In this document: positions 1 through 7,825 of the stretch, piece after piece
Numbering within the stretch: position 1 is the first letter of the stretch
Layout of the letters: the number at the start of each line of letters is the position of its first letter
Assembly: GCA_964436935.1 (NCBI GenBank)
Contig: CAYTES010000014.1
Location: 1 to 28,097, forward strand
DNA: 28,097 nucleotides
Reading direction: 5' to 3'
Origin: CAYTES01 sp964436935
Lineage (GTDB): Bacteria > Patescibacteriota > Gracilibacteria > UBA1369 > UBA12473
Notes under the pieces: generated by a model
Seen by the model: the letters and a program-made list of their open reading frames with translations, nothing else
The model's database searches: none
Told to the model about the DNA's origin: nothing
Program-made: the position numbers and the translations under genes

Positions 1-100
1 GAGCGATTAGATACGTCGACGAGCTCGGGCCCCCGAAGGGGAGTAGAAGCGGACGGAAAGAATGATTTTTTCATGGTAAGGGTATTTTGCGGGAGTTCCT
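1..100. other. Intergenic edge, no gene seen
   Basis: This is the sequence downstream of purL up to the window edge. I see no coding frame, tRNA or clear terminator. A short CCCC-CGAA-GGGG hairpin is present near 32-43, without a U tract on either strand. Confidence 0.5.
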
Positions 101-2944
101 TTATCCAAATACTTTTTTCATCGGCATTTGCCACGCGTTCAACAGTTCGTTCATTTGCAATTCAATCAAGATTTTCTCTTCTTCTTTCACCCGTAAGAGA
201 GCCTCTTTAGTGATTTCCCCAATCGCCTCACACTCAATCTCCTCATCCAACCGTTTCAATTCTTCCAACTTTCCTGGTTCCACCTCGATCACAAACCGGC
301 CGGGTGATTCCGAGAAAAGCCACTGGTGCGGTTTCAATGAGAAATTTTTCTGATGAAGCGTTACTCCCCATTCATTACCAAAGGCCATTTCCGTCACGGC
401 GGTGATGAGTCCTCCTTCGCTCACATCTTGGCAGGATACAATCAGCCCACTTTGAATTCCCCGGTGAATGAATCGGAATAGTTTGAATGCGCGGGCCGGA
501 TCCAATGACGCCAATTCATTTCCCACAAAGCCCAATGTGTCGTAATAGATGGAGCCTCCCATTTGCGGAGCAGCGGTTCCCACCATTAGAATTTGATTCC
601 CCGCTTTTTTGAAGGAAGAAGAGATGGTTTTGGAAATGTCATCGATGACTCCGAGGGCCGAAATGCAGAGGACGGGGGGAATATGAACCACCTTGTCTCC
701 GCGCCGAAAGGTTGAACTGAGGCTATCTTTCCCCGAAATAAAAGGCATTTTCAAAGCATTGGCGATTTCAACGCAGGCGTCCACGGAGTGACTGAGGTCG
801 GCAATGAACTTTTCATCCGGTTTGGGCCAAATGAAATTGTCGACTAATGCGATGGCTTCGGGATCCGCCCCTTGTGCTACGACATTGGCAATCGCCTCAT
901 AAATGGCCCATTGGCTTCCCAAGTAAGGATCAATGCGATTGAGAATGGGGTTGAGTCCATGTCCCAGCACTACGCCGTATCCTGTCCCGGGAACCGGCTC
1001 AACCACACTGGCATTATTGGGGCCGTGATGGGTTTTTCCGGCCAATGGCATTTGCACCGCGGTGCCTTGAATATTGTGGTCGTAGCGACGAATAACCGGT
1101 TCTTTGGAGCACACATTCGGATGTGCCATTACCTTGAGCAGGGCCTGATTCAAATCTTGGCTCTCCAAGAGGGAAGCGGCGGGTTCTTCAAATTCAGCAC
1201 GCTGCGTTGTTCCGATCAAATCCAGCTGATCCAAGCCCTCATGCAAAAATTCCATGGTCAGATCACACACGGTTTGTCCTTCGTAGGTGATGAATAGTTT
1301 TCCATCATCGGTGAATTCTCCCAATACGGTTCCTTCCACATGGTGTTTTTCCAGGATCGTCTGCATTTTTTCAAGATTCTCCGGGGCAATGGCAAGCACC
1401 ATGCGCTCCTGGCTCTCAGAAAGCCAAATTTCCCAAGGCTGTAAGCCCACATATTTGAGAGGGGCCTTTTCGAGATAAATGCGTGCGCCGGTTTCTTTTG
1501 CCATTTCGCCGACCGCTGAAGAAAATCCGCCCGCCCCACAATCGGTGATGGCGCGAATAAGTTGGTGCTCACTGATTTCCAAAATGGCTTGAAAGGTGCG
1601 TTGTTCTTCTATGGGGTCGCCAATCTGAACCGCCGCCGAATTCACTTTTTCAGTTTCGTGCGTCATTTCCGCACTGGAAAAAGTAGCCCCATGAACGCCA
1701 TCTCGTCCCGTTTTTCCTCCTAAAGTGACAATTAAATCTCCTTTTTGCGGAGTTCCCTTCATGGCTCGCTCCAAAGGAACCAGCCCATACGCCCCCACAA
1801 TTACCGTTGGTTTCGCCGTGAAATCCGGATGAAAATGAATGGAGCCATTGACCGTGGGCACTCCCATTGGGTTTCCGTAGTCCCCCACTCCTCGCACCAG
1901 TCCTTTCAATATAAAACGCGGATGCTTGCAGCCTTCCGGGACTTCCGTTTCGGCAAGCTCTTGAGGTCCCACACAAAAAATATCGGTTCCGGCAATCACT
2001 TTTGCCCCAGTTCCGGTTCCCACAATATCCCGATAGACTCCTCCGACTCCGGTTGAAGCTCCTCCAAACGGATCGAGCGCGGAAGGTGAATTATGAGTTT
2101 CAACTTTGGCACAGATACCGTAGTCATCGTTCAACTTGAATACCCCCGAATTGTCCTCAAAACAGGAAACAACGCGGGGATGATTGATGGCTTTTGTCGA
2201 ATCCTTGAGCCGTTTGAAGAGCGGTGGGCGCTCGACTCCATCAATCGTCAATTTTGCCTTAAAGGTTTTGTGTCCGCAGTGTTCGGACCAGGTTTGAGCC
2301 AGGGCTTCAATTTCCGCATCATACGGATCCCGCCCGATCGATCGAAAATAGTTCTGTATTGTCTGCATTTCGTGAAGTGTGAGAAAGAGAGTATCCTGAC
2401 TCAGGGTCAATAACTCTCCTTCCGACATGTCTCGGAGGGCAATGGACTCTATTTTTCCAGGCTTTCCTTCCATCACCAAGGTTGATGGTCTTTGGACTCG
2501 AATGGTTTCGATCAACGGATTCATGACCAATCGTCCAATCACCGTATCCATTTCAGTTGAATCGACATGGTCGCCTTCAAAAATATAGACCCAGCACGAA
2601 TCCGCCGCCTGCAAGGATTTTATCCCCAAGGCCTCCGCGGCTTCCTTTAGGCTCCGAATTTCAGGATTCATCATTCCGGGTTTGTAGGCCACCTCCACTC
2701 GATGGATAAGTTCGGGATAAAAATCAACATCCGAAACCGCCTCTTGCCACACCGATTCCACCAATAATTTTTCATGAAGCGTTTGAAAGTCTTCTTCCGT
2801 GACCCCTTCGAGATAATACCGCCGCACCGCACGGATATTTGTGATGGTTTTGGTTTTCAAAAACTCCCGAGCATCGGCCAAGAGACCTCTTCCTTTGCTG
2901 TCCAGGGATTGATCTTTGGAATAAACGGAAAGGGTTCGAATCAT
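101..2944 (-). CDS. purL: Phosphoribosylformylglycinamidine synthase, PurS-PurL fusion type
   Basis: This enzyme makes FGAM from FGAR, ATP and glutamine-derived ammonia (step four of de novo purine synthesis, cytoplasmic). The 947-residue product has an N-terminal extension of about 190 residues resembling PurS. It is followed by the linker motif TWSEHCGH (218-225), a first AIRS-type ATP-binding half with KVETHNSPS (280-288) and DCGAGGFSS (468-476), and a second half with HHGPNNAS (about 639-646) and ISGKDSLS (736-743). There is no C-terminal glutaminase domain, so it is longer than the small PurL (about 740) and shorter than the E. coli type (about 1295). A separate PurQ is therefore expected elsewhere; none is in this window. 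The start is ATG at 2944, with no Shine-Dalgarno but a pyrimidine tract (CACCCCTTTTT) just before it. The family call is secure; the PurS fusion is inferred from length and position. Confidence 0.95.
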   Translation of the reverse strand: MIRTLSVYSKDQSLDSKGRGLLADAREFLKTKTITNIRAVRRYYLEGVTEEDFQTLHEKLLVESVWQEAVSDVDFYPELIHRVEVAYKPGMMNPEIRSLKEAAEALGIKSLQAADSCWVYIFEGDHVDSTEMDTVIGRLVMNPLIETIRVQRPSTLVMEGKPGKIESIALRDMSEGELLTLSQDTLFLTLHEMQTIQNYFRSIGRDPYDAEIEALAQTWSEHCGHKTFKAKLTIDGVERPPLFKRLKDSTKAINHPRVVSCFEDNSGVFKLNDDYGICAKVETHNSPSALDPFGGASTGVGGVYRDIVGTGTGAKVIAGTDIFCVGPQELAETEVPEGCKHPRFILKGLVRGVGDYGNPMGVPTVNGSIHFHPDFTAKPTVIVGAYGLVPLERAMKGTPQKGDLIVTLGGKTGRDGVHGATFSSAEMTHETEKVNSAAVQIGDPIEEQRTFQAILEISEHQLIRAITDCGAGGFSSAVGEMAKETGARIYLEKAPLKYVGLQPWEIWLSESQERMVLAIAPENLEKMQTILEKHHVEGTVLGEFTDDGKLFITYEGQTVCDLTMEFLHEGLDQLDLIGTTQRAEFEEPAASLLESQDLNQALLKVMAHPNVCSKEPVIRRYDHNIQGTAVQMPLAGKTHHGPNNASVVEPVPGTGYGVVLGHGLNPILNRIDPYLGSQWAIYEAIANVVAQGADPEAIALVDNFIWPKPDEKFIADLSHSVDACVEIANALKMPFISGKDSLSSTFRRGDKVVHIPPVLCISALGVIDDISKTISSSFKKAGNQILMVGTAAPQMGGSIYYDTLGFVGNELASLDPARAFKLFRFIHRGIQSGLIVSCQDVSEGGLITAVTEMAFGNEWGVTLHQKNFSLKPHQWLFSESPGRFVIEVEPGKLEELKRLDEEIECEAIGEITKEALLRVKEEEKILIELQMNELLNAWQMPMKKVFG

Positions 2945-2971
2945 AAAAAGGGGTGAATTCAGGCGAGTTTC

Positions 2972-3000
2972 AGTATAATCGGAGGATTTTGATTCGGGAA
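2972..3000 (-). promoter_or_regulatory. Putative purL promoter
   Basis: On the minus strand a -10 hexamer TATACT lies at 2977-2972. A weak -35 (TTCCCG) sits 17 bp upstream. The leader to the purL ATG would be about 20 nt. The -10 match is good and the -35 poor. Confidence 0.45.
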
Positions 3001-3067
3001 GGGAAGTTTTTTTGAAACTTTTTTGAATTTAGCCTGTCTAAATCTTTAGGAAAGTGATTCAGCGGGA

Positions 3068-3096
3068 TTGATCAAATGATCAATATATGGTAAAAT
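3068..3096 (+). promoter_or_regulatory. Promoter with palindromic operator
   Basis: A -35 TTGATC (3068-3073) and a -10 TAAAAT (3091-3096) are separated by exactly 17 bp, giving a sigma70-type promoter for the gene at 3141. A perfect palindrome TTGATC-AAAT-GATCAA (3068-3083) overlaps the -35 box, a typical place for a repressor site. Confidence 0.6.
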
Positions 3097-3140
3097 TCAT
3101 AAGATAAAAATACAAATAATCTTATTTAACGCCCCTTCTC

Positions 3141-3938
3141 ATGGCTTCTGAAAAATTTTCACCCACAAATAAAACCCTTCAAGTTGAAGGCAAAAAGCTG
3201 AATGCGGGATTTTATAAAGGTGCCCCAAGGGATAAACAATTGGTCGCCTATTTTTCAAAGGCGCAGCGACAAGAACGCGAACTCAAACGTAAGCTTAAAC
3301 CGGGAGAAAAACCTTCCCTAAAAGAGGTGACTTTTCACCGAGAGGCCGGCTCAACTCTTCCAATTAGTCAAGGATTTAACGAATGGAAAAGCGAAAAAAT
3401 TGATAATGCTCAGCACATTGACACTTTATATAAAGCCATTAAATCGCTCTACTCCACATCCGGAGCTTATACGAATCAACCGGAGCTCTTGGATTATCAC
3501 GTTACCACTACGGTTTGTTCCATTTTGGCAAATCACCCCGAAGTGGATGTGAATGCCATTGTGGCGCAAACCGATCGATTGGAGGTCGATTTCATCGATG
3601 GGGCTTCTTCTAAAAAAGTTCATTTTGTACGACAAGGCACAGACAGAAAAGATGAAATTGTTTTTAGCTTTAATACGGACGACACCGTGGACCTGAAAGA
3701 TAAAAAGTATGCAAACATCAAAAAAGCCTTAGATAAAAGCCGAGCCAAGCAACGACAAGAGGTTCAGCGAAAATTAGACCTCTTGAAGCAATCGCCAAAA
3801 AGATCTGATGATTCAATGATTGAAGATGGGAATGATGTGAGTAGTGATCCCGCCACTCGTCGAATCGAGGTCCCTTTCGAAAATCTTACTCCTCATCCTA
3901 TAGAAATTCCATTGGATAGCCTTAAACCTAAAAAATAA
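3141..3938 (+). CDS. Unknown 265-residue protein, first gene of the 3-7.7 kb cluster
   Basis: I do not recognise this protein. It is hydrophilic, with no signal peptide or membrane segment, so it is probably cytoplasmic. It has a basic N-terminal third (KAQRQERELKRKLKPGEKP near 56-74), a central mixed alpha/beta part, a helical KALDKSRAKQRQEVQRKLD stretch near 197-215 and a charged, low-complexity C-terminus. The ATG at 3141 has no Shine-Dalgarno but follows the pyrimidine tract CCCCTTCTC. A promoter with a palindromic operator lies about 45 bp upstream. The next gene follows after 18 bp on the same strand, so the two are probably one operon. Confidence 0.75.
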   Translation: MASEKFSPTNKTLQVEGKKLNAGFYKGAPRDKQLVAYFSKAQRQERELKRKLKPGEKPSLKEVTFHREAGSTLPISQGFNEWKSEKIDNAQHIDTLYKAIKSLYSTSGAYTNQPELLDYHVTTTVCSILANHPEVDVNAIVAQTDRLEVDFIDGASSKKVHFVRQGTDRKDEIVFSFNTDDTVDLKDKKYANIKKALDKSRAKQRQEVQRKLDLLKQSPKRSDDSMIEDGNDVSSDPATRRIEVPFENLTPHPIEIPLDSLKPKK

Positions 3939-3956
3939 TCGAAAATTCATTTTTTT

Positions 3957-5036
3957 ATGTCTACCCCAGAGTCCATACAACCCATTCCCGATAGCGGACC
4001 GGTGACAATCACCGCAAAAAAACAGCCTCATGGTGAAGCAACGTTTTCAGTTGATGATTTTCCCGTTGAAGGTGCTTATCTGGTGTTGAGTGCCGACGAG
4101 AAATCAATTGATATTGCCCTTCCGGAAGGGGCATCAAACTCCGCTGAGTACCAATTGTTACAGCTTGATGGTCAACCCTTCATTCCCAATATTAACCAAT
4201 TAAAATCCGAGCTTGCCGCCCAAGAAGCTGCTTCCTCTCCGGCCATTAAAACGCTCCAACTGACTTATCGAAAAAAAATAAATGCAGCCTCCTCGGAAAA
4301 CGTAAAATCGAGTGAAGTTCAAGCGTCCTCTCCCGATGATCTGCCTTTTTCCACCACGGAAATGGTTGGCGGCGGCGGCGCACTATTGATTCTTACCGGA
4401 CTGGCACTCGTGGCCGGTCGAGAAATAAGAAAAAGATTTCGTGGGTTTTTAAGTGAAATTTCTCAATTGAAAGAAACCATTGCTACCGGAAACACTGAGA
4501 GAGCATCCCTGGCGGCACAACTTGAAGAAGCAATTCGTCTTAAAAAGAGTATTGAATCCACTTTATCCAATACACAAACTAATTTTTCGCAATACATCAC
4601 ACAAGCCGAGGAGGTTGTTGAAGAATTAAAGGGACTTATTCGTCAGAGAGAAGATGCTTTTTATGGTTTGCGAGATCAAAGCGAGGAGATAAATGTTCAA
4701 TCCAAAGCCCAGCTTGAATCCATGAAAAAAGCTGAAATAACATTAAGGAATCAACTTAGGGTGGTTACTGGAGGTGTAAATAGATTCAAAGAGGAAATTA
4801 AGATTTATAAAGAAATTATTGAATCTCTTAGAAGCATTAATACCGACACAAAGGAGAAACTAAGAATGGCGAGGCAAAAAGCCAGGGATCTTGAAAATGG
4901 AAGTGCTTATCGCACCTTAGTTAGACAATTTGAAGATTTAACAAAAACCCTTGAAGGGATAAGAAGGGCGAACGACCTTCCATTGTCTAAGCCTTTTCAT
5001 TTGAAAGATCGTTCTACTGCTAGTTTACTCTCTTAG
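3957..5036 (+). CDS. Membrane-anchored coiled-coil protein, short paralog
   Basis: A 359-residue protein of unknown function. Residues about 15-130 form a soluble, beta-rich-looking domain. This is followed by a glycine-rich membrane segment (GGGGALLILTGLALVAG, near 139-155) and the basic stop-transfer RKRFR. The rest (about 165-340) is heptad-like and Glu/Lys/Gln-rich, predicted coiled coil. With no cleavable signal and positive charge after the span, I infer N-outside, C-inside topology. The N-terminal domain and span are almost identical to those of the protein at 5236, while the tails are unrelated. The stop TAG is unusual: its G is the first base of a palindromic mobile element, and the original stop was probably TAA. 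The start has no Shine-Dalgarno and follows a T tract. Confidence 0.8.
   Translation: MSTPESIQPIPDSGPVTITAKKQPHGEATFSVDDFPVEGAYLVLSADEKSIDIALPEGASNSAEYQLLQLDGQPFIPNINQLKSELAAQEAASSPAIKTLQLTYRKKINAASSENVKSSEVQASSPDDLPFSTTEMVGGGGALLILTGLALVAGREIRKRFRGFLSEISQLKETIATGNTERASLAAQLEEAIRLKKSIESTLSNTQTNFSQYITQAEEVVEELKGLIRQREDAFYGLRDQSEEINVQSKAQLESMKKAEITLRNQLRVVTGGVNRFKEEIKIYKEIIESLRSINTDTKEKLRMARQKARDLENGSAYRTLVRQFEDLTKTLEGIRRANDLPLSKPFHLKDRSTASLLS
3987..4439 (+). repeat. Direct repeat, copy 1 (N-terminal/TM module)
   Basis: About 453 bp that align without gaps to 5278-5730, with roughly seven mismatches by eye, mostly near the two ends. It encodes the ectodomain and membrane span of both flanking genes. 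Similarity stops abruptly just after the span. Confidence 0.93.
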
Positions 5037-5213
5037 GGGGCGTCCATAAATAAACTACCCATCTTATGTCCACTGCATCTCCGAATACAATCGCTTTTCA
5101 ATCGAAAAATTTCTCATCGTACCTCTGGTACGCTTCGATATTTTTCTCAATCATAGCGCCGTATTCGGAGCGCATTGAACTTAAATCTGAGCAATTTATT
5201 TCAGCACGACCCC
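5036..5213. mobile_element. MITE-like palindromic element A, 178 bp
   Basis: The whole element folds on itself. The ends GGGGGCGTCC and, reverse-complemented, GGGGTCGTGC are imperfect terminal inverted repeats that continue into a shared AAATAAA. Inner arms CTCCGAATAC (5079-5088) and GTATTCGGAG (5161-5170) pair perfectly, as does the centre CGTACC-TCT-GGTACG (5118-5132). It is flanked by TTA direct repeats (5033-5035 and 5214-5216), which suggests transposition with a 3-bp duplication. It has no ORF, so it would be a non-autonomous element. It lies exactly at the stop codon of the upstream gene. Removing it would leave stop TAA about 20 nt before the next ATG. A long hairpin in the mRNA is expected. 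Confidence 0.8.
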
Positions 5214-5235
5214 TTAACTTTAGCTTCATTTTTTG

Positions 5236-7743
5236 ATGCCTACACCTACCCCTCAATTAAATAGTAGCCCCCTGTTGCCCGAGAGCGGATCGGTGACAAT
5301 CACCGCAAAAAAACAGCCTCATGGTGAAGCAACGTTTTCAGTTGATGATTTTCCCGTTGAAGGTGCTTATCTGGTGTTGAGTGCCGACGAGAAATCAATT
5401 GATATTGCCCTTCCGGAAGGGGCATCAAACTCCGCTGAGTACCAATTGTTACAGCTTGATGGTCAACCCTTCATTCCCAATATTAACCAATTAAAATCCG
5501 AGCTTGCCGCCCAAGAAGCTGCTTCCTCTCCGGCCATTAAAACGCTCCAACTGACTTATCGAAAAAAAATAAATGCAGCCTCCTCGGAAAACGTAAAATC
5601 GAGTGAAGTTCAAGCGTCTTCGCCCGATGATCTGCCTTTTTCCACCACGGAAATGGTTGGTGGCGGCGGCGCACTATTGATTCTTACCGGACTGGCACTC
5701 GTGGCCGGCCGAGAAATAAGAAGAAGATTTTATCGTTTACTCACCACAATTGATCACTTGAATAAAGAATTGAGTGATGCTCAAAAAGAAAAAGGAGATT
5801 TAGTTGAAGAAAGTACTCAAAGAATAGCTCGGATTGAACAAGAAAAACGAACCGCCGAAGAACAAACTCACGCCGCAGAGGTGGCAAGAACTCAAACTGA
5901 ACTTAAAATTGGTGAAGCCGAACAGAGAGAAAACTTTAAGGTTGATGCATTGGAAGCTCAACTTGCCTATGCACAAAGAAAGCTGGAGCAGGCTGACCAT
6001 TCTATAGGAGTTCAAATCAGTGTAATTGGCAAAAAAAATGCAGAAATAGAACGACTTAATGGCGAAATATCAGAAATCTCAGGAGCCCTTGCGCACGCTA
6101 AAGAACAAATTGAATCGCATGAACATGATATAGCTCTTGAGGAGCACATTTGGAAACCAGATTCGGGAGAAAATCTTGCCTTGAGCGAGGCCCAAAAACT
6201 TGTAGATGTTTTGAGGACTCAAGTGGTTGAGCTCGAAGGACGAATTCAAGTTCTGAAAAGCGAAAAAGAGCAAGCGACTTCTGAGGCACGCGATGAAGGT
6301 GTTCGAGCCACCGTAAGGGACATAGAAAGTGCACTACCTAAAATGATTTTGGTCAAAAAAGCCCCCCCCGCTGAGCGAATCAAATTTAGAATAGCCATTG
6401 CCATGGAAAACGCGGAAGCGGAAGGCTTTCAACGCGGAATAGAGCAGGAAAGTAAAAAACAAGCGTTATTACAGAAATGGAACGCATTGAAAGAATTTTC
6501 CATTCTTGGAACAGCTCCTATGGAAATATTCGGGATAGGAATTGATCAGGCCACAGGAGAAATCGTAATACCCATTTTGCAAATCTCACTGGTGATCACC
6601 CAAAGATGTGCACTTTTGGTAAAGTCCATTCAGGACCTTAGAGAAGATCCGCTGATAAGACTTGTTGACGCCGAGGCTGATTTTGATCGTCACATTCAAA
6701 TTATTCAAAGCATTCCTTTGATTATTGATCGTTATGTGCAAATTGCCGAAACGCTCAAATTAAGGCAAGGTCTTGTGTGGAAAGAAATTATTTCGTTCAC
6801 TTCGTCTCTCAACCCCCAAAGAGCCGTTTCCATTGATGAACTTCAAGCTCTTTATGCTCGTTATCGAAATGTCATTGATGAATCCAATGCTCAAATCCAT
6901 ACCCTTAAATCCGGACTAGAGGCCTTGACCGAAGACCCCACTTTACAACTTATTTCCGCCCCGCTTGATCGTTTGAAGTCACTGTTCAATCTTTTTGTTG
7001 ACAACCGATTCGTGCTTGAAAGCCAACCAAAAGCACAAGCTGTTTTAAGGCAAAAAGAATATGATCCGATCCGATTAGCCCAACGACGGGAAAGAGCACA
7101 AGAGGAATTAAAAAATCCACAAAAAAAACGTGATGCGGATTATGTTGGCAATTACAGTTTAATTCCTCTACAGGACTTACATGGTGCCCAACGATCGCAA
7201 AAAACCACCGCTTATAACCAAAACGGAGCACTTGATCAATCTACATTGTTCTTCGATCAAATGGATCTACCGGAAAATGCTGCAGTGGATAGCCAGCTTC
7301 GTCAGATTCAAATTCCCGGTCATGATCCTGAGGAATCTTTCCATCTTTTTATACAGGGAGGTCAATTGTACGTTTCAGAAAATGAGAATCCGGTAGGCAA
7401 GGCAATCACTCAACGGACTTTACTTGAAGCCACCATTTTGTTAGCGCCAAAGGCCTCGGGTGAAATGCCCAATAAAATCGTTATAAGAAGATCCCAATTG
7501 GGAGTAGCAGAAGTTTCCAAGAAAGACAACTCCTTGGGTCAAGAATCAAGCACTGAAATCTCATCTTTAGGGATTGATTCTTCTGCCGCTGAGGAAATTC
7601 GTCGTTTATTGATGCTTTCAACCATTACAAACAATGTTTCATCGTCTCAACCAGAAACAGTGGGCTCCACCCTTTTGAATGGTCACTCAAAAAACCCTGC
7701 TTTTCGTCTCACGGAACAGGATAATTCCGCTTTTCTTCAATAA
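5236..7743 (+). CDS. Membrane-anchored coiled-coil protein, long paralog
   Basis: A protein of about 835 residues and unknown function. After a variable start, residues about 17-160 repeat the ectodomain and glycine-rich membrane span of the protein at 3957. Then comes a long coiled coil (about 165-350, rich in Glu, Gln, Lys and Ala). It is followed by a mainly helical region (about 350-610) and a C-terminal part with a possible small beta-rich domain near 680-760 (FHLFIQGGQLYVSENENPVG), and finally a Ser-rich tail. Topology is inferred as N-out, C-in, which puts almost 700 residues in the cytoplasm. I chose the ATG at 5236; a TTG lies one codon upstream. There is no Shine-Dalgarno, only a T tract. 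It was probably cotranscribed with the upstream genes before element A inserted. Confidence 0.8.
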   Translation: MPTPTPQLNSSPLLPESGSVTITAKKQPHGEATFSVDDFPVEGAYLVLSADEKSIDIALPEGASNSAEYQLLQLDGQPFIPNINQLKSELAAQEAASSPAIKTLQLTYRKKINAASSENVKSSEVQASSPDDLPFSTTEMVGGGGALLILTGLALVAGREIRRRFYRLLTTIDHLNKELSDAQKEKGDLVEESTQRIARIEQEKRTAEEQTHAAEVARTQTELKIGEAEQRENFKVDALEAQLAYAQRKLEQADHSIGVQISVIGKKNAEIERLNGEISEISGALAHAKEQIESHEHDIALEEHIWKPDSGENLALSEAQKLVDVLRTQVVELEGRIQVLKSEKEQATSEARDEGVRATVRDIESALPKMILVKKAPPAERIKFRIAIAMENAEAEGFQRGIEQESKKQALLQKWNALKEFSILGTAPMEIFGIGIDQATGEIVIPILQISLVITQRCALLVKSIQDLREDPLIRLVDAEADFDRHIQIIQSIPLIIDRYVQIAETLKLRQGLVWKEIISFTSSLNPQRAVSIDELQALYARYRNVIDESNAQIHTLKSGLEALTEDPTLQLISAPLDRLKSLFNLFVDNRFVLESQPKAQAVLRQKEYDPIRLAQRRERAQEELKNPQKKRDADYVGNYSLIPLQDLHGAQRSQKTTAYNQNGALDQSTLFFDQMDLPENAAVDSQLRQIQIPGHDPEESFHLFIQGGQLYVSENENPVGKAITQRTLLEATILLAPKASGEMPNKIVIRRSQLGVAEVSKKDNSLGQESSTEISSLGIDSSAAEEIRRLLMLSTITNNVSSSQPETVGSTLLNGHSKNPAFRLTEQDNSAFLQ
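5278..5730 (+). repeat. Direct repeat, copy 2 (N-terminal/TM module)
   Basis: The partner of 3987-4439 at a constant offset of 1291 bp. The middle of the repeat is identical by eye, and the few differences cluster at the edges. It points to a recent duplication or gene conversion confined to the exported and membrane part of the two proteins. Confidence 0.93.
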
Positions 7744-7783
7744 TTTTCAGCGATTTTCTGTTATAAATTCCCTTTATCGTTAT

Positions 7784-7789
7784 TATACT
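7784..7789 (+). promoter_or_regulatory. Putative -10 box for the lipoprotein gene
   Basis: TATACT lies 36 bp before the ATG at 7826. The -35 region (TTATAA at 17-bp spacing) is poor, so this is a tentative promoter. Confidence 0.35.
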
Positions 7790-7825
7790 AGTGAGAAGCC
7801 TTTTGTTATTCCCTAATTTATTTTT

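Noticed and set aside
1..40. Run of restriction-like sites (GTCGAC, GAGCTC, GGGCCC) at the window start suggesting a vector polylinker, and GATTAGATAC resembling 16S rRNA.
   Set aside because: The sites are not in the order of any cloning polylinker I can recall, and the 16S-like decamer has no rRNA context around it. Both are probably chance.
872..1297. Long open frames opposite or out of frame with purL, livK, livH and the lipoprotein gene (for example 872-1297, 8735-9220).
   Set aside because: They lie entirely inside strongly supported genes, show no family features and have biased composition; they are shadows of the real frames.
3000..3040. Short AAGTTT/AAACTT hairpin followed by T residues as a terminator.
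   Set aside because: The stem is only 6 bp and AT-rich, and no plus-strand gene lies upstream to terminate.
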